Part shown: in pieces, positions 8,335 through 16,276 of the stretch
Numbering within the stretch: the stretch's first letter is position 1
Layout of the letters: every line of letters begins with the position of its first letter
DNA from: Companilactobacillus mishanensis
GTDB lineage: Bacteria; Bacillota; Bacilli; Lactobacillales; Lactobacillaceae
Assembly (NCBI RefSeq): GCF_003946505.1
Contig: NZ_RHON01000001.1
Coordinates: 310,001-374,000, forward strand
Length of the DNA stretch: 64,000 bases
Direction: 5' to 3'
Program-made: the position numbers and the translations under genes
Notes under the pieces: generated by a model
Database searches by the model: none
Told to the model about the DNA's origin: nothing
What the model saw: the letters and a program-made list of their open reading frames with translations, nothing else

Positions 8335-9438
8335 ATGACAGAAATTAATGGTTATACACAAAGTGACAATGAGAAGAAATTAGATATTTTAAATCTTCCA
8401 AGTCTGGAAAAAGAGGCAAAGAAAATTATTCCTACTGGTGGTTTTGGCTATATCAGCGGTGGTTCCGAGGATGAATGGACTTTACGTGAAAATACCAAAG
8501 CTTTTGACCACGTTCAAATTATTCCCAGAGTTTTAAGCGATATTGATGACCCACAAACAGACACCTCAATTTTTGGGATCAATGTTAAGATGCCAATCAT
8601 GACATCACCGTCGGCAGCTCAAGGTTTAGCGCATTCTCAAGCAGAAAAAGATACTGCTCGTGGGATCGCTAAGGCAGGCACTATTATGTCGCAAAGTACT
8701 TACGCATCAACAACTATTGCCGACACAGCTGAAGCTGGAAACGGTGCACCACAATTTTTCCAATTGTACATGAGTAAAGATTGGGACTTCAATGAAAGTC
8801 TATTGAAAGAAGCAAAGCGAGTTGGAGCAAAGGCCATCTTGCTAACTTCTGATGCCACGATCGATGGATATCGAGAAGCTGATATTATCAATAAATTCCA
8901 ATTTCCACTTCCAATGGCAAACCTAGAAAAATTCAGTTCAGGCGCCGGTAAAGGTAAAGTAATCGGTGAAATATATGCAGCTGCTGCTCAAAAAATCAGT
9001 CCAGCAGATGTCAAACGTATCAAAGATTTAACAGACTTACCTGTAGTTGTGAAAGGTATCCAATCTCCAGAAGATGCGCTACTTGCCATTGGTGCTGGTG
9101 CCGACGGTGTATACGTTTCTAACCATGGTGGTAGACAACTAAACGGTGGACCCGCTTCATTTGATGTTTTGGCAGATATCGCTAAAGCAGTAAATCATAA
9201 AGTTCCTGTTATCTTTGACAGTGGTATCCGTCGTGGATCACATGTTTTCAAAGCTCTAGCAAGCGGTGCTGATATGGTTGCCTTAGCAAGACCAATCATT
9301 TATGGACTTGCACTTGGAGGAGCCGACGGTGTGTATTCAGTTGTTGAACATTTGAATGACGAATTTAAGACTGTTATGCAACTTGCTGGTACAAAGACCA
9401 TTGAAGATGTTAAACATGCAAAATTGATTCAAAAATAA
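8335..9438 (+). CDS. L-lactate oxidase-like FMN-dependent alpha-hydroxy acid oxidase
   Basis: A 367-residue (beta/alpha)8 flavoenzyme. It retains the family residues: Tyr in GFGYISGG, Tyr in QLYMSKD, Arg in GYREADI, the catalytic His and substrate Arg in SNHGGRQL, and the FMN phosphate loop DSGIRRG followed by ALARP. SGGSEDEWTLREN and KGIQSPEDA resemble Aerococcus lactate oxidase. The expected reaction is L-lactate plus O2 to pyruvate plus H2O2, used in aerobic growth; a different 2-hydroxy acid cannot be excluded. I start at the ATG preceded by GGAGGG (8322-8327); an in-frame TTG 60 bases upstream has weaker support. It is monocistronic and ends at a strong terminator. Confidence 0.85.
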   Translation: MTEINGYTQSDNEKKLDILNLPSLEKEAKKIIPTGGFGYISGGSEDEWTLRENTKAFDHVQIIPRVLSDIDDPQTDTSIFGINVKMPIMTSPSAAQGLAHSQAEKDTARGIAKAGTIMSQSTYASTTIADTAEAGNGAPQFFQLYMSKDWDFNESLLKEAKRVGAKAILLTSDATIDGYREADIINKFQFPLPMANLEKFSSGAGKGKVIGEIYAAAAQKISPADVKRIKDLTDLPVVVKGIQSPEDALLAIGAGADGVYVSNHGGRQLNGGPASFDVLADIAKAVNHKVPVIFDSGIRRGSHVFKALASGADMVALARPIIYGLALGGADGVYSVVEHLNDEFKTVMQLAGTKTIEDVKHAKLIQK

Positions 9439-9474
9439 TTAATTGATATAAATTTTTAATATAGAAAACTACCA

Positions 9475-9512
9475 AAATAAGCCAAACATATAAAATTATG
9501 TTTGGCTTATTT
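9475..9512 (+). terminator. Terminator of the lactate oxidase gene
   Basis: AAATAAGCCAAACATA pairs with TATGTTTGGCTTATTT, a 16-base perfect stem, followed by a T-rich stretch. Confidence 0.85.
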
Positions 9513-9636
9513 GTATTAATTAATAACTATATAAAACGTTTTTATGGAATTATTTTTGGCAACATTTACTTATTGTTTCAACCATCATTTCCTTTAAAAT
9601 TGATTTAACAGCAACATTTCATTGGAGAGGAAAATC

Positions 9637-10017
9637 ATGTTGAATCCAAAATTCAATCATATTACAGCATTAACAGATATTATCAGTTGTTTAGTTTTCA
9701 GTTCAGCATGGTTATTTATGTTCCATAGTAGTTTTAATAAAAACTTTCTGAGCGAGACATTCCAAATTAGTCCTGTTTGGATTTTCTTTTATGTAGTCGC
9801 TGGAATTGGATTTCTGATTAATACTTTTCAAATGGATCGTCATAAAGATTGTCACATCACAAAAATTGGACCAATTTTGGGTATGACCGGTAATGGAACT
9901 TTCTTACTAAGCCCTTCTTTCGCCTTTCCTGCGATACTTATTTTACTAGTGGCAATTGTGTTCACGCTAATTAAAGAACCGCTTAAAAAGCAATTAAATT
10001 TGAATGAGGACAAATAG
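9637..10017 (+). CDS. Small integral membrane protein, unknown
   Basis: A 126-residue protein with four likely membrane segments (DIISCLVFSSAWLFMF, WIFFYVVAGIGFLI, a central segment, and AILILLVAIVFTLI) and a charged tail LKKQLNLNEDK. I do not recognise a family. The ATG at 9637 follows GGAGAGG closely; an in-frame TTG 15 bases earlier overlaps that ribosome site. Its TAG stop is directly followed by the ATG of the next gene, so the two form a pair. A weak promoter (TTGTTT, 16 bases, TAAAAT) ends at 9600. Confidence 0.6.
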   Translation: MLNPKFNHITALTDIISCLVFSSAWLFMFHSSFNKNFLSETFQISPVWIFFYVVAGIGFLINTFQMDRHKDCHITKIGPILGMTGNGTFLLSPSFAFPAILILLVAIVFTLIKEPLKKQLNLNEDK

Positions 10018-10662
10018 ATGGAATCAAAAGTATTTTATAAGACATGGTGGTTTTGGTTAATCTACACTGCCGTTAGTATCATGCTAGTTGGAACAGCACT
10101 TCATATGCTTAATTCATCCAAAACGGCTAGTTCCAACGGACAAACCACCGCTCATACAAATGGAAAAATCAATAATAATTCCTTAACATTTAATGGTGCG
10201 AAGATAAAAATAAAAAATCACCGAATCTATAAATTAAATTTTATGGATGACAGCTGGACACCCACAAAAGTTGCTATTACCGAGGCAAAAATATTAAAAC
10301 TGGATACGTTCAAAAACGAAAATGGAAAACCTTCAGAAGCTAATGGGATGGTGATACTCCACCTAATCATAACACCATCGAGAGATATCAAAACTTTTCC
10401 TGGACAAGGTACCCTATCGACCAATATAAGTAGCGAAACAAAAGGAATTTTGACTGGTATCTCCGAGTTCAAAACTAATTGGGGTGGTGCAATTGAAAAA
10501 TCAGTCAAAAAAGAAGGCGACCTGATCTTCCCCATCAAAAACATATCAAAGGTCAGCGACATCACTAAGATAAAACTACAATTTGATGCTGATTATGATA
10601 CCTCAGATAACGCAGATGAAGATTACACACATAATTACGATATCAACTTGAATTTACCATAG
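10018..10662 (+). CDS. Membrane-anchored extracytoplasmic protein, unknown
   Basis: A 214-residue protein with one N-terminal hydrophobic anchor (FWLIYTAVSIMLVGTAL), a polar Ser/Thr/Asn linker and then a beta-rich domain of about 160 residues (GMVILHLIITPSRDI; IKLQFDADYDT), like the immunoglobulin-fold lipoprotein-type domains (DUF4352-like) common in Firmicutes. That comparison is from pattern only. No lipobox Cys is present. It starts right at the stop of the previous gene, and the pair ends at a bidirectional terminator. No function can be assigned. Confidence 0.6.
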   Translation: MESKVFYKTWWFWLIYTAVSIMLVGTALHMLNSSKTASSNGQTTAHTNGKINNNSLTFNGAKIKIKNHRIYKLNFMDDSWTPTKVAITEAKILKLDTFKNENGKPSEANGMVILHLIITPSRDIKTFPGQGTLSTNISSETKGILTGISEFKTNWGGAIEKSVKKEGDLIFPIKNISKVSDITKIKLQFDADYDTSDNADEDYTHNYDINLNLP

Positions 10663-10664
10663 AA

Positions 10665-10696
10665 AATAGACTATCCAGCAAATTGGATAGTCTATT
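10665..10696. terminator. Bidirectional terminator between plus-strand pair and the glycosyltransferase operon
   Basis: AATAGACTATCC pairs with GGATAGTCTATT around AGCAAATT; it serves the convergent genes at 10662 and 10702. Confidence 0.85.
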
Positions 10697-10701
10697 AATT
10701 T

Positions 10702-12009
10702 TTATTCTTCTTGTTTAACGTTTCGGGTCGGACTTACCCACGTACCTTGTCCATATCCCATGATTGTCTTTATAGCTGGGATAAATGTTGTTACAACAGA
10801 CAAAGCATTTACCTGCCAATAAATCAGAGTGTAGAACGGCATAAACATTAGATATTTAAATTTACGCCCTCGATCATCAACTATCAATGCCGAACCTAGT
10901 TGTAATAATCCGGCAAACATTTCAAATGTCACAAAAATAAAGGACATCGCGAACATGTGGAACACTCGTTCATAATTCCCCACGAAAATAAATTGAATTA
11001 ATGAAATCAAAAACAATATCAACGTTAAGAAATAGAAATGTGACCAGATGATACTTAACGTCTGATCGACGATAAACGCCAATTGTTTAGTGTATTTGAA
11101 TGGATGAAGAACGATTTTCCAAAAGTTTGTTAACCATACTTCTGTTCCACCTTTGGCCCAACGCTTTCTCTGGTGATACAAACTCTTCAACGTGTCAGGA
11201 ACGTTCATGTAAAACATAATATTTGGAGCAAATACAGTTGCCCATCCACTAATTTGATGGTCCCATGCAATACTAATATCTTCAGTGGCACGGTCCTGTC
11301 TAAATAAGCCGACATCTATCAAAGCGTCACGACGATACATTGTATTGGCACCGCTATACGCATACATGTTACCAAAGACACCAATTTGGCTACGTTTGAT
11401 AACACCCACGATACTTGAAAACTCAACAGTTTGTGATTTTGCAATAATTGTATCTCTGTTTTGGACATCCATATTTGCAGTAACAGCAGCAATGTTCTTC
11501 CCGTCTTCCTTATAGAAGTAGTTCATATATTTCCATAAAGCATCTGGCTCTGGAATTGAGTCAGCATCATTACTCAAAATAAAATCACCTTTAGCAAAAG
11601 CTACACCAATATTGAATGCATGAGCTTTACCTTGGTTTTTCTCAATTCTAACTACTCGTAAATTCTTGTACTTTTTCATCAACCTATCCAAAATTTCTGG
11701 AGTGGAATCGGTTGAACCATCGTCTGTTACTAAAATTTCGTAGTTTTTATAGTCTAAATCATTCATTAAATAATCAATCGTACTTTCAATCATGACTTCC
11801 TCATTATGAGCCGGAATCATAATTGTAACGAAAGGTTGAATTGAATGATCAATTTCTTCGTATTCCGTTATTCTGTGTCTATATATTGTTTGATAACAGA
11901 TGACACCAATGAACCAACAGAATGCACCCAAAATTGGGTATGAAACTAGTATCAACAGTAGAAAATTAACTACAGCATCAAAAGTTGAAATCCCCGTATG
12001 TACGTTCAT
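10702..12009 (-). CDS. Family 2 glycosyltransferase, PgaC/IcaA-like (copy A)
   Basis: A 435-residue processive membrane glycosyltransferase. Two N-terminal membrane segments precede the GT-A domain, with VTDDGSTDSTPEIL, the metal-binding SNDADSIPEPDALW, the acidic ATEDISIAWDHQ, and QRKRWAKGG (the QxxRW motif of processive enzymes), then four or so C-terminal membrane helices. The layout matches poly-beta-1,6-N-acetylglucosamine synthases, so it probably makes and extrudes an exopolysaccharide; the sugar is not provable from sequence. It overlaps its upstream partner by ATGA. The paralog at 12700-13998 has an almost identical catalytic core. No deacetylase or export lipoprotein gene lies nearby. 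Confidence 0.85.
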   Translation of the reverse strand: MNVHTGISTFDAVVNFLLLILVSYPILGAFCWFIGVICYQTIYRHRITEYEEIDHSIQPFVTIMIPAHNEEVMIESTIDYLMNDLDYKNYEILVTDDGSTDSTPEILDRLMKKYKNLRVVRIEKNQGKAHAFNIGVAFAKGDFILSNDADSIPEPDALWKYMNYFYKEDGKNIAAVTANMDVQNRDTIIAKSQTVEFSSIVGVIKRSQIGVFGNMYAYSGANTMYRRDALIDVGLFRQDRATEDISIAWDHQISGWATVFAPNIMFYMNVPDTLKSLYHQRKRWAKGGTEVWLTNFWKIVLHPFKYTKQLAFIVDQTLSIIWSHFYFLTLILFLISLIQFIFVGNYERVFHMFAMSFIFVTFEMFAGLLQLGSALIVDDRGRKFKYLMFMPFYTLIYWQVNALSVVTTFIPAIKTIMGYGQGTWVSPTRNVKQEE

Positions 12010-12524
12010 TTTGTCTCCTCAAATTGTTTATAGATTTTATCGATCGTATCTACATCCAAATTTTGTTGTGGTGAAACTGAATAATACCTAACGTTGTTAC
12101 GTCTGTTATTGACCTCACCAAACTCCTCAGTGTAGAAATCCTTGATAGCATTACGACGTGCCATCAATCTTTTTTCATCATAGTTGGTAATCTTTTTCAC
12201 GTGTTGCTTTGTATAGTGATTATTATGCAACGTGAACAGAATAGTTACGATTGCCAATACGATGAACGCAATTATGAAGAAATGTCCGTATGAATAAAAA
12301 ATATCTCTTCCTTCAGCATAGGACCAAACAGTTCTCATGAAGTTCTTGTTGACGAAAACCGTGGCTGATAAGGTCCAATATACTGGCACAACAACAAATA
12401 TCCACGAAATTATCGTTAAAATGATTTGTCGAAATTTCAGCCAAAAATGACCTTTTTCGAAGAACGGATCATTGACGTACTTTTCAAGTTTCTCAACGTC
12501 CTCCATCTCAGTACTTGCTTTCAT
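12006..12524 (-). CDS. Small PgaD/IcaD-like membrane partner (copy A)
   Basis: A 172-residue protein with two membrane helices (IILTIISWIFVVVPVYW; HFFIIAFIVLAIVTILF) separated by about 35 residues, then a basic cytoplasmic tail (KQHVKKITNYDEKRLMARR) and a C-terminal segment YYSVSPQQNLDVDTIDKIY. Size and topology resemble PgaD/IcaD, the subunit that activates the PNAG synthase. Identification rests on position and topology, not on a strong motif. The ATG is preceded by AGGGGG; an earlier in-frame ATG 36 bases upstream has no such site. It is the first gene of the pair and overlaps the glycosyltransferase start by four bases. Confidence 0.65.
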   Translation of the reverse strand: MKASTEMEDVEKLEKYVNDPFFEKGHFWLKFRQIILTIISWIFVVVPVYWTLSATVFVNKNFMRTVWSYAEGRDIFYSYGHFFIIAFIVLAIVTILFTLHNNHYTKQHVKKITNYDEKRLMARRNAIKDFYTEEFGEVNNRRNNVRYYSVSPQQNLDVDTIDKIYKQFEETK

Positions 12525-12571
12525 ATTATTCCCCCTAAATAATGAAATTTTTATATGCAAAAACTATTTTC

Positions 12572-12600
12572 ATTATAGTATGAAAATGTTCCTTTATCAA
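12572..12600 (-). promoter_or_regulatory. Promoter of polysaccharide synthase cassette A
   Basis: TTGATA (12595-12600) and TATAAT (12572-12577) on the minus strand are 17 bases apart. The inverted repeat TTTTCAT (12567-12573) / ATGAAAA (12580-12586) straddles the -10 box and could be an operator. Confidence 0.7.
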
Positions 12601-12637
12601 AATCAATATTTCGATAAAAATAACCAACTATTTGAAA

Positions 12638-12680
12638 ATAAAAAAGACCTCAGGATTTCATTATTGAAGTCTCAAAGGTC
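12638..12680 (-). terminator. Probable terminator of polysaccharide synthase cassette B
   Basis: On the minus strand GACCT...TTCA pairs with TGAA...AGGTC (internal loop in between) and runs into TTTTTTATTTTC just after the copy B stop codon. Confidence 0.55.
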
Positions 12681-12699
12681 AATATTATTAATAAGCCAA

Positions 12700-13998
12700 T
12701 TATTGAAGATGTCTTGTGGGACTGACCCATGTACCATTGCCATGTCCTCGAATAGTTTGAATCGCAGGAATAAAGGTTGTAACCACAGCTAAGGAATTTA
12801 CTTGCCAATATATCAATGAATAGAATGGCATGAAAATCAAGTACTTAAATTTTCTCGCACGATCATCAACTATTAAAGCTGAACTTAGTTGCAAAAGCCC
12901 TGCAAACATTTCAAATGTCACGAAAATGAATGACATTGCAAACATAAACGCCAGTTGATCATAGTTTCCAGTTACCAAAAATTCCGCAAATGAAAGGCAG
13001 AATAAAATTAGTGTCAGGAAATAGAAGAAAGACCACGTGATACTAAACGTATTGTCGATCATAAATGCTATTTGTCTAGAAAACCTGAAGGGATGTGTAA
13101 AGATGTTCCAAAAGTTGGATAACCACACCTCTGTACCGCCTTTTGCCCATCTTTGTCTTTGATGAAATAAACTTCTTAGGTTATCAGGAACGTTCATATA
13201 GAAGAAAATATTAGGTGCAAATACTGTTGACCAACCACTGATTTGATGGTCCCAGGCGATACTGATATCCTCAGTAGCCCTATCTTGACGAAACAATCCA
13301 ACATCAATCAAAGCGTCACGACGATACATGGTATTGGCGCCACTGTATGCATACATATTGCCAAATACACCGACTTGACTACGTTTGATAACGCCGACGA
13401 TGCTGGCAAATTCAACTGTCTGTGATTTGGCGATGATTGTATCACGATTTTGAACATCCATATTTGCTGTGACGGCAGCAATATTTTTACCATTTTTAGC
13501 ATCAAAATAATTCATATACTTCCAAAGTGCATCAGGTTCTGGAATCGTATCAGCATCATTACTCAAAACAAATTCACCCTTAGTAAAAGCTAGACCAATA
13601 TTAAATGCATGTGCTTTACCTTGGTTCTTTTCGATTCTGACAACTTTCAAATTATGATACTTTATCATGAGCCTCTGAAGAATCTCAGGTGTTCGATCCT
13701 TTGATCCATCATCAACAACAAGAACTTCATAATTCGTGTAATTTAAGTTATTCATCAAATAATTAATAGTTTGTTCAATCATTATTTCCTCATTGTGTGC
13801 CGGAATCATGATTGTGATGAAAGGCTCATCCTTTTGACTCATTTTATTGTAATTAACAATTCGATGCCTATAAATTAATTGATAACACATTAATCCTATT
13901 AACCAGCAAAAAGCTCCCAGTATTGGATAAGATACAAATATTAACAACAAAAAATTTACGAAAGCATCAAAACTCTGAATACCTGTGTGAATTGTCAT
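12700..13998 (-). CDS. Family 2 glycosyltransferase, PgaC/IcaA-like (copy B)
   Basis: A 432-residue paralog of the enzyme at 10702-12009, with the same layout: two N-terminal helices, GT-A motifs VVDDGSKDRTPEIL, SNDADTIPEPDALW, ATEDISIAWDHQ, QRQRWAKGG, and C-terminal helices ending GNGTWVSPTR. The stretch from KNIAAVTANMDVQ to the ISGW motif differs from copy A at only a few residues, while third codon positions are widely changed, so the duplication is not recent. It overlaps its small partner by ATGA. Role as processive exopolysaccharide synthase is inferred from family motifs; whether the two copies make the same polymer is unknown. Confidence 0.85.
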   Translation of the reverse strand: MTIHTGIQSFDAFVNFLLLIFVSYPILGAFCWLIGLMCYQLIYRHRIVNYNKMSQKDEPFITIMIPAHNEEIMIEQTINYLMNNLNYTNYEVLVVDDGSKDRTPEILQRLMIKYHNLKVVRIEKNQGKAHAFNIGLAFTKGEFVLSNDADTIPEPDALWKYMNYFDAKNGKNIAAVTANMDVQNRDTIIAKSQTVEFASIVGVIKRSQVGVFGNMYAYSGANTMYRRDALIDVGLFRQDRATEDISIAWDHQISGWSTVFAPNIFFYMNVPDNLRSLFHQRQRWAKGGTEVWLSNFWNIFTHPFRFSRQIAFMIDNTFSITWSFFYFLTLILFCLSFAEFLVTGNYDQLAFMFAMSFIFVTFEMFAGLLQLSSALIVDDRARKFKYLIFMPFYSLIYWQVNSLAVVTTFIPAIQTIRGHGNGTWVSPTRHLQ

Positions 13999-14495
13999 TT
14001 TTTGGCCTCGAATTTCTCATAAATTTTATGTATAGCACCTACGTCGAAATTCTGTTGTGGATTAACGGAATAATATCTAATTTGGTTTCTTCTGATACTT
14101 CTCTCACCGAATTCTTGAGTGTAAAAATCTTTGATTGCTTCACGACGTTCTAGAAGTCTGTTTTCATCATAGATTGCATGTTTTTTTACGTGATGCTTGG
14201 TGTAATAGTTATTATAGAACGTAAATGACAAGGTAATAATAAACAGTACAATAAATGCTCCACCCAAAAACCGTGCAAACGAATAGAACATGTCCCTTCC
14301 CTGATTAACTGACCAAATTGTTCCCTTAAAACTCTTAGTTATGAAAACTGTTGCGGAAAAAGTCCAGTAAACGGGAACAAGTAAAACAATCCAAGCCAAA
14401 ATGGTCAAGATAGTTTGACGTATTTTGAAAATCCAGTGGCCCTTCTCAAAATAAGGGTCATGGATAAATCTCCTCATCGAGTCTTTTGATCTCAT
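13995..14495 (-). CDS. Small PgaD/IcaD-like membrane partner (copy B)
   Basis: A 166-residue paralog of the 12006-12524 product, with the same N-terminal signature (HDPYFEKGHWIFKIRQTILTI), two membrane helices, a KHHVKK motif and the closing YYSVNPQQNFDVGAIHKIY. I start at the ATG giving MRSKDSMRR, which aligns with copy A and has GGTGAG four bases upstream; an ATG 42 bases upstream and an in-frame GTG are alternatives. This small gene leads cassette B and overlaps the glycosyltransferase by four bases. I see no clear promoter in the 150 bases upstream. Confidence 0.6.
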   Translation of the reverse strand: MRSKDSMRRFIHDPYFEKGHWIFKIRQTILTILAWIVLLVPVYWTFSATVFITKSFKGTIWSVNQGRDMFYSFARFLGGAFIVLFIITLSFTFYNNYYTKHHVKKHAIYDENRLLERREAIKDFYTQEFGERSIRRNQIRYYSVNPQQNFDVGAIHKIYEKFEAKK

Positions 14496-14647
14496 ATTAC
14501 TCACCCATAACTTTAACTCCCCTATATATCTATTCATTGAAATTATTTAAGTTATTTAAAATGCCTAAAAACATACCGTTTAATTCAATCTCAATAATAA
14601 ATATTTTGACCTCAAAAGCAAGAAATTAGAATATTATAAAAATGGCA

Positions 14648-14683
14648 AAAAGCCAGCTTATTAGTTAAATAAGTTGGCTTTAT
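14648..14683 (-). terminator. Terminator of the CPBP protease gene
   Basis: AAAGCCAGCTTATT and AATAAGTTGGCTTT form a 14-base stem (one G-T pair) with flanking A and T runs, so it may act in both directions. Confidence 0.75.
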
Positions 14684-14716
14684 TTAGAGATAGATAACTG
14701 TTTATAATTTTGAATT

Positions 14717-15379
14717 CTAAAAGAGAAATAAAAATGTTAATGTATCCCAAACACAATGAATGATGATCGATGGCCACAGATTCTTAGTTCTTGCAAAAAT
14801 CCAACCAAATACTAGCCCAAGAATCGAAACCGTAGCGATATTGTTGACCCATCCTAAAATATTCATTGGTGTCACAAAATAGATTGGCAAATGAATAAGT
14901 AAGAACATCAACATTTGGATAAAATTTGCCTTCCATGTCGTTAACTTTGTCAGGAGAATATTCATATATCCTCCTCTAAAAACAAGTTCTTCAAACACTC
15001 CTGCACCAATCGTTATGCCGAGAAATTGACTTCCATTTACAGTAAAGGGATGTTTGATAATGGATAAACCGTGACTGTACAAATATGCGGATCCAAGTAA
15101 GTATATGATTATAGCAAAAAGGATGATCCAAAATGGTAACGGAAAATTTCGATTAAACAATTTATTAATTGGCAATTTCAATTGTTGACGAAAACGGAAC
15201 AATAATATTAATCCCAATGAACTCCAAACAACACCTTTTATTAGAAAATTAATTATGAATCCATAACTGTTCGGGAAAAAATCATTTTTTAAAATATACG
15301 AATAAAGAATTGTTTGGATTAAAAACCAAATCAACCAAAAAATCATATAACTCGTGATGAAGAACTTTTTATTGTTCAT
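14717..15379 (-). CDS. CPBP-family intramembrane metalloprotease
   Basis: A 220-residue protein with six to eight membrane segments and the Abi/CPBP motifs: the EExxxR box in GVFEELVFRGG (Glu130, Glu131, Arg135), His163 in LIHLPIY, and the final HCVWD box (His208, Asp212). Members cleave within membranes; in lactobacilli many are bacteriocin self-immunity or processing proteins, but no bacteriocin precursor gene is visible here. I start at MNNKK, where GAGG lies 6 bases upstream; the longer frame adds 26 residues without a ribosome site. It has its own terminator, and another separates it from the TVP38 gene upstream. Confidence 0.8.
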   Translation of the reverse strand: MNNKKFFITSYMIFWLIWFLIQTILYSYILKNDFFPNSYGFIINFLIKGVVWSSLGLILLFRFRQQLKLPINKLFNRNFPLPFWIILFAIIIYLLGSAYLYSHGLSIIKHPFTVNGSQFLGITIGAGVFEELVFRGGYMNILLTKLTTWKANFIQMLMFLLIHLPIYFVTPMNILGWVNNIATVSILGLVFGWIFARTKNLWPSIIIHCVWDTLTFLFLF

Positions 15380-15432
15380 ATGAAACCTCAATAATACTTT
15401 ATTTATTCTGAGTATATATCCATACACGATAA

Positions 15433-15462
15433 TAAAAAAGCAGAATGCTTTAAGCATCTGCT
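15433..15462 (-). terminator. Terminator of the TVP38-family gene
   Basis: On the minus strand AGCAGATGCT and AGCATTCTGCT pair (one bulged base) and are followed by TTTTTTATT. Confidence 0.8.
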
Positions 15463-15466
15463 AAAT

Positions 15467-16126
15467 TTAAGAATTCTCAATTCTGATTTTATTTATTCTA
15501 ATTGCTGCATAAACTAGCACAACGACAATCAAAATCAAAATGATCAATAATTTAAAATGACTTTCGATAATTGCATTGCCACCGAACGAATAGATTATCG
15601 ACATGGGTATTCCGCCTAGTACTGTAGCGATTAAAATAAATCTTCTGTTCAATTTTATATCAGTCACAGCCAAACTTACCAAAGAAGTAGGAATAAACGG
15701 AATCATATAACCAACCGCAATTCCCAACATTGGATACTTCATCTTATTTATCTCCGAGATCAATTTTGGCGACTTCTTAATGTCTACTTTTTCATGAAAG
15801 TATTGAAATATTTTCTGAGCGGTCAAATTCCCCAGAGTTACACCAACAACATTGATGACTGCACCAAGAAAATTTCCAAATATCACACCTGTTAAAACCG
15901 CAATCACAGATACTGGAACACCTGGAATAATCGAAAATCCAGCTAGTAACAATATCAATAGAAATGCGTCAAGAGGAGTCTGATCACGAATTTGTTTCAA
16001 AAAGTCCAACCGATTGAAACTATGAATGGCTATGGCAATATTGCTGTATTGGCGAATGCAAATAATTACCAATAAAGTAAACGCAAAAATGGCAATCACT
16101 ATTCTTATTTTTTTTGAAGAACTCAT
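15467..16126 (-). CDS. TVP38/TMEM64 (DedA-like, VTT-domain) membrane protein
   Basis: A 219-residue membrane protein with about six hydrophobic segments. The VTT core is seen in SIIPGVPVSVIAVLTGVIFG, then GAVINVVGVTLGNL, then IPFIPTSLVSLAVTD with the re-entrant helix and LGGIPMSIIYSFGG. Relatives move or scramble lipids, including undecaprenyl phosphate carriers and phospholipids, across the membrane; the substrate here is not known. The gene is monocistronic, with a terminator on each side, and lies next to polysaccharide synthase genes, which may be coincidental. The start MSSSKKIR is preceded by an AAAGGGGATG ribosome site. Confidence 0.8.
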   Translation of the reverse strand: MSSSKKIRIVIAIFAFTLLVIICIRQYSNIAIAIHSFNRLDFLKQIRDQTPLDAFLLILLLAGFSIIPGVPVSVIAVLTGVIFGNFLGAVINVVGVTLGNLTAQKIFQYFHEKVDIKKSPKLISEINKMKYPMLGIAVGYMIPFIPTSLVSLAVTDIKLNRRFILIATVLGGIPMSIIYSFGGNAIIESHFKLLIILILIVVVLVYAAIRINKIRIENS

Positions 16127-16215
16127 TTCGCATCCCCTTTTGATTTTCCTACGTTTCCATTATCCAATATTTAAAAGGTAAAAAGAACTCTTATAAAGAA
16201 ACTTTATTAGTTTCA

Positions 16216-16264
16216 AAAAAATACTCCTTGAAGTCATAGAAGAACTTCAAAGGAGTATTTTTCG
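16216..16264 (-). terminator. Terminator of the DHA2 exporter gene
   Basis: AAAAATACTCCTT(T)GAAGT pairs with ACTTCAAGGAGTATTTTT around TCTTCTATG; A and T runs flank it on both sides. Confidence 0.85.
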
Positions 16265-16276
16265 AATTAATTTAGT

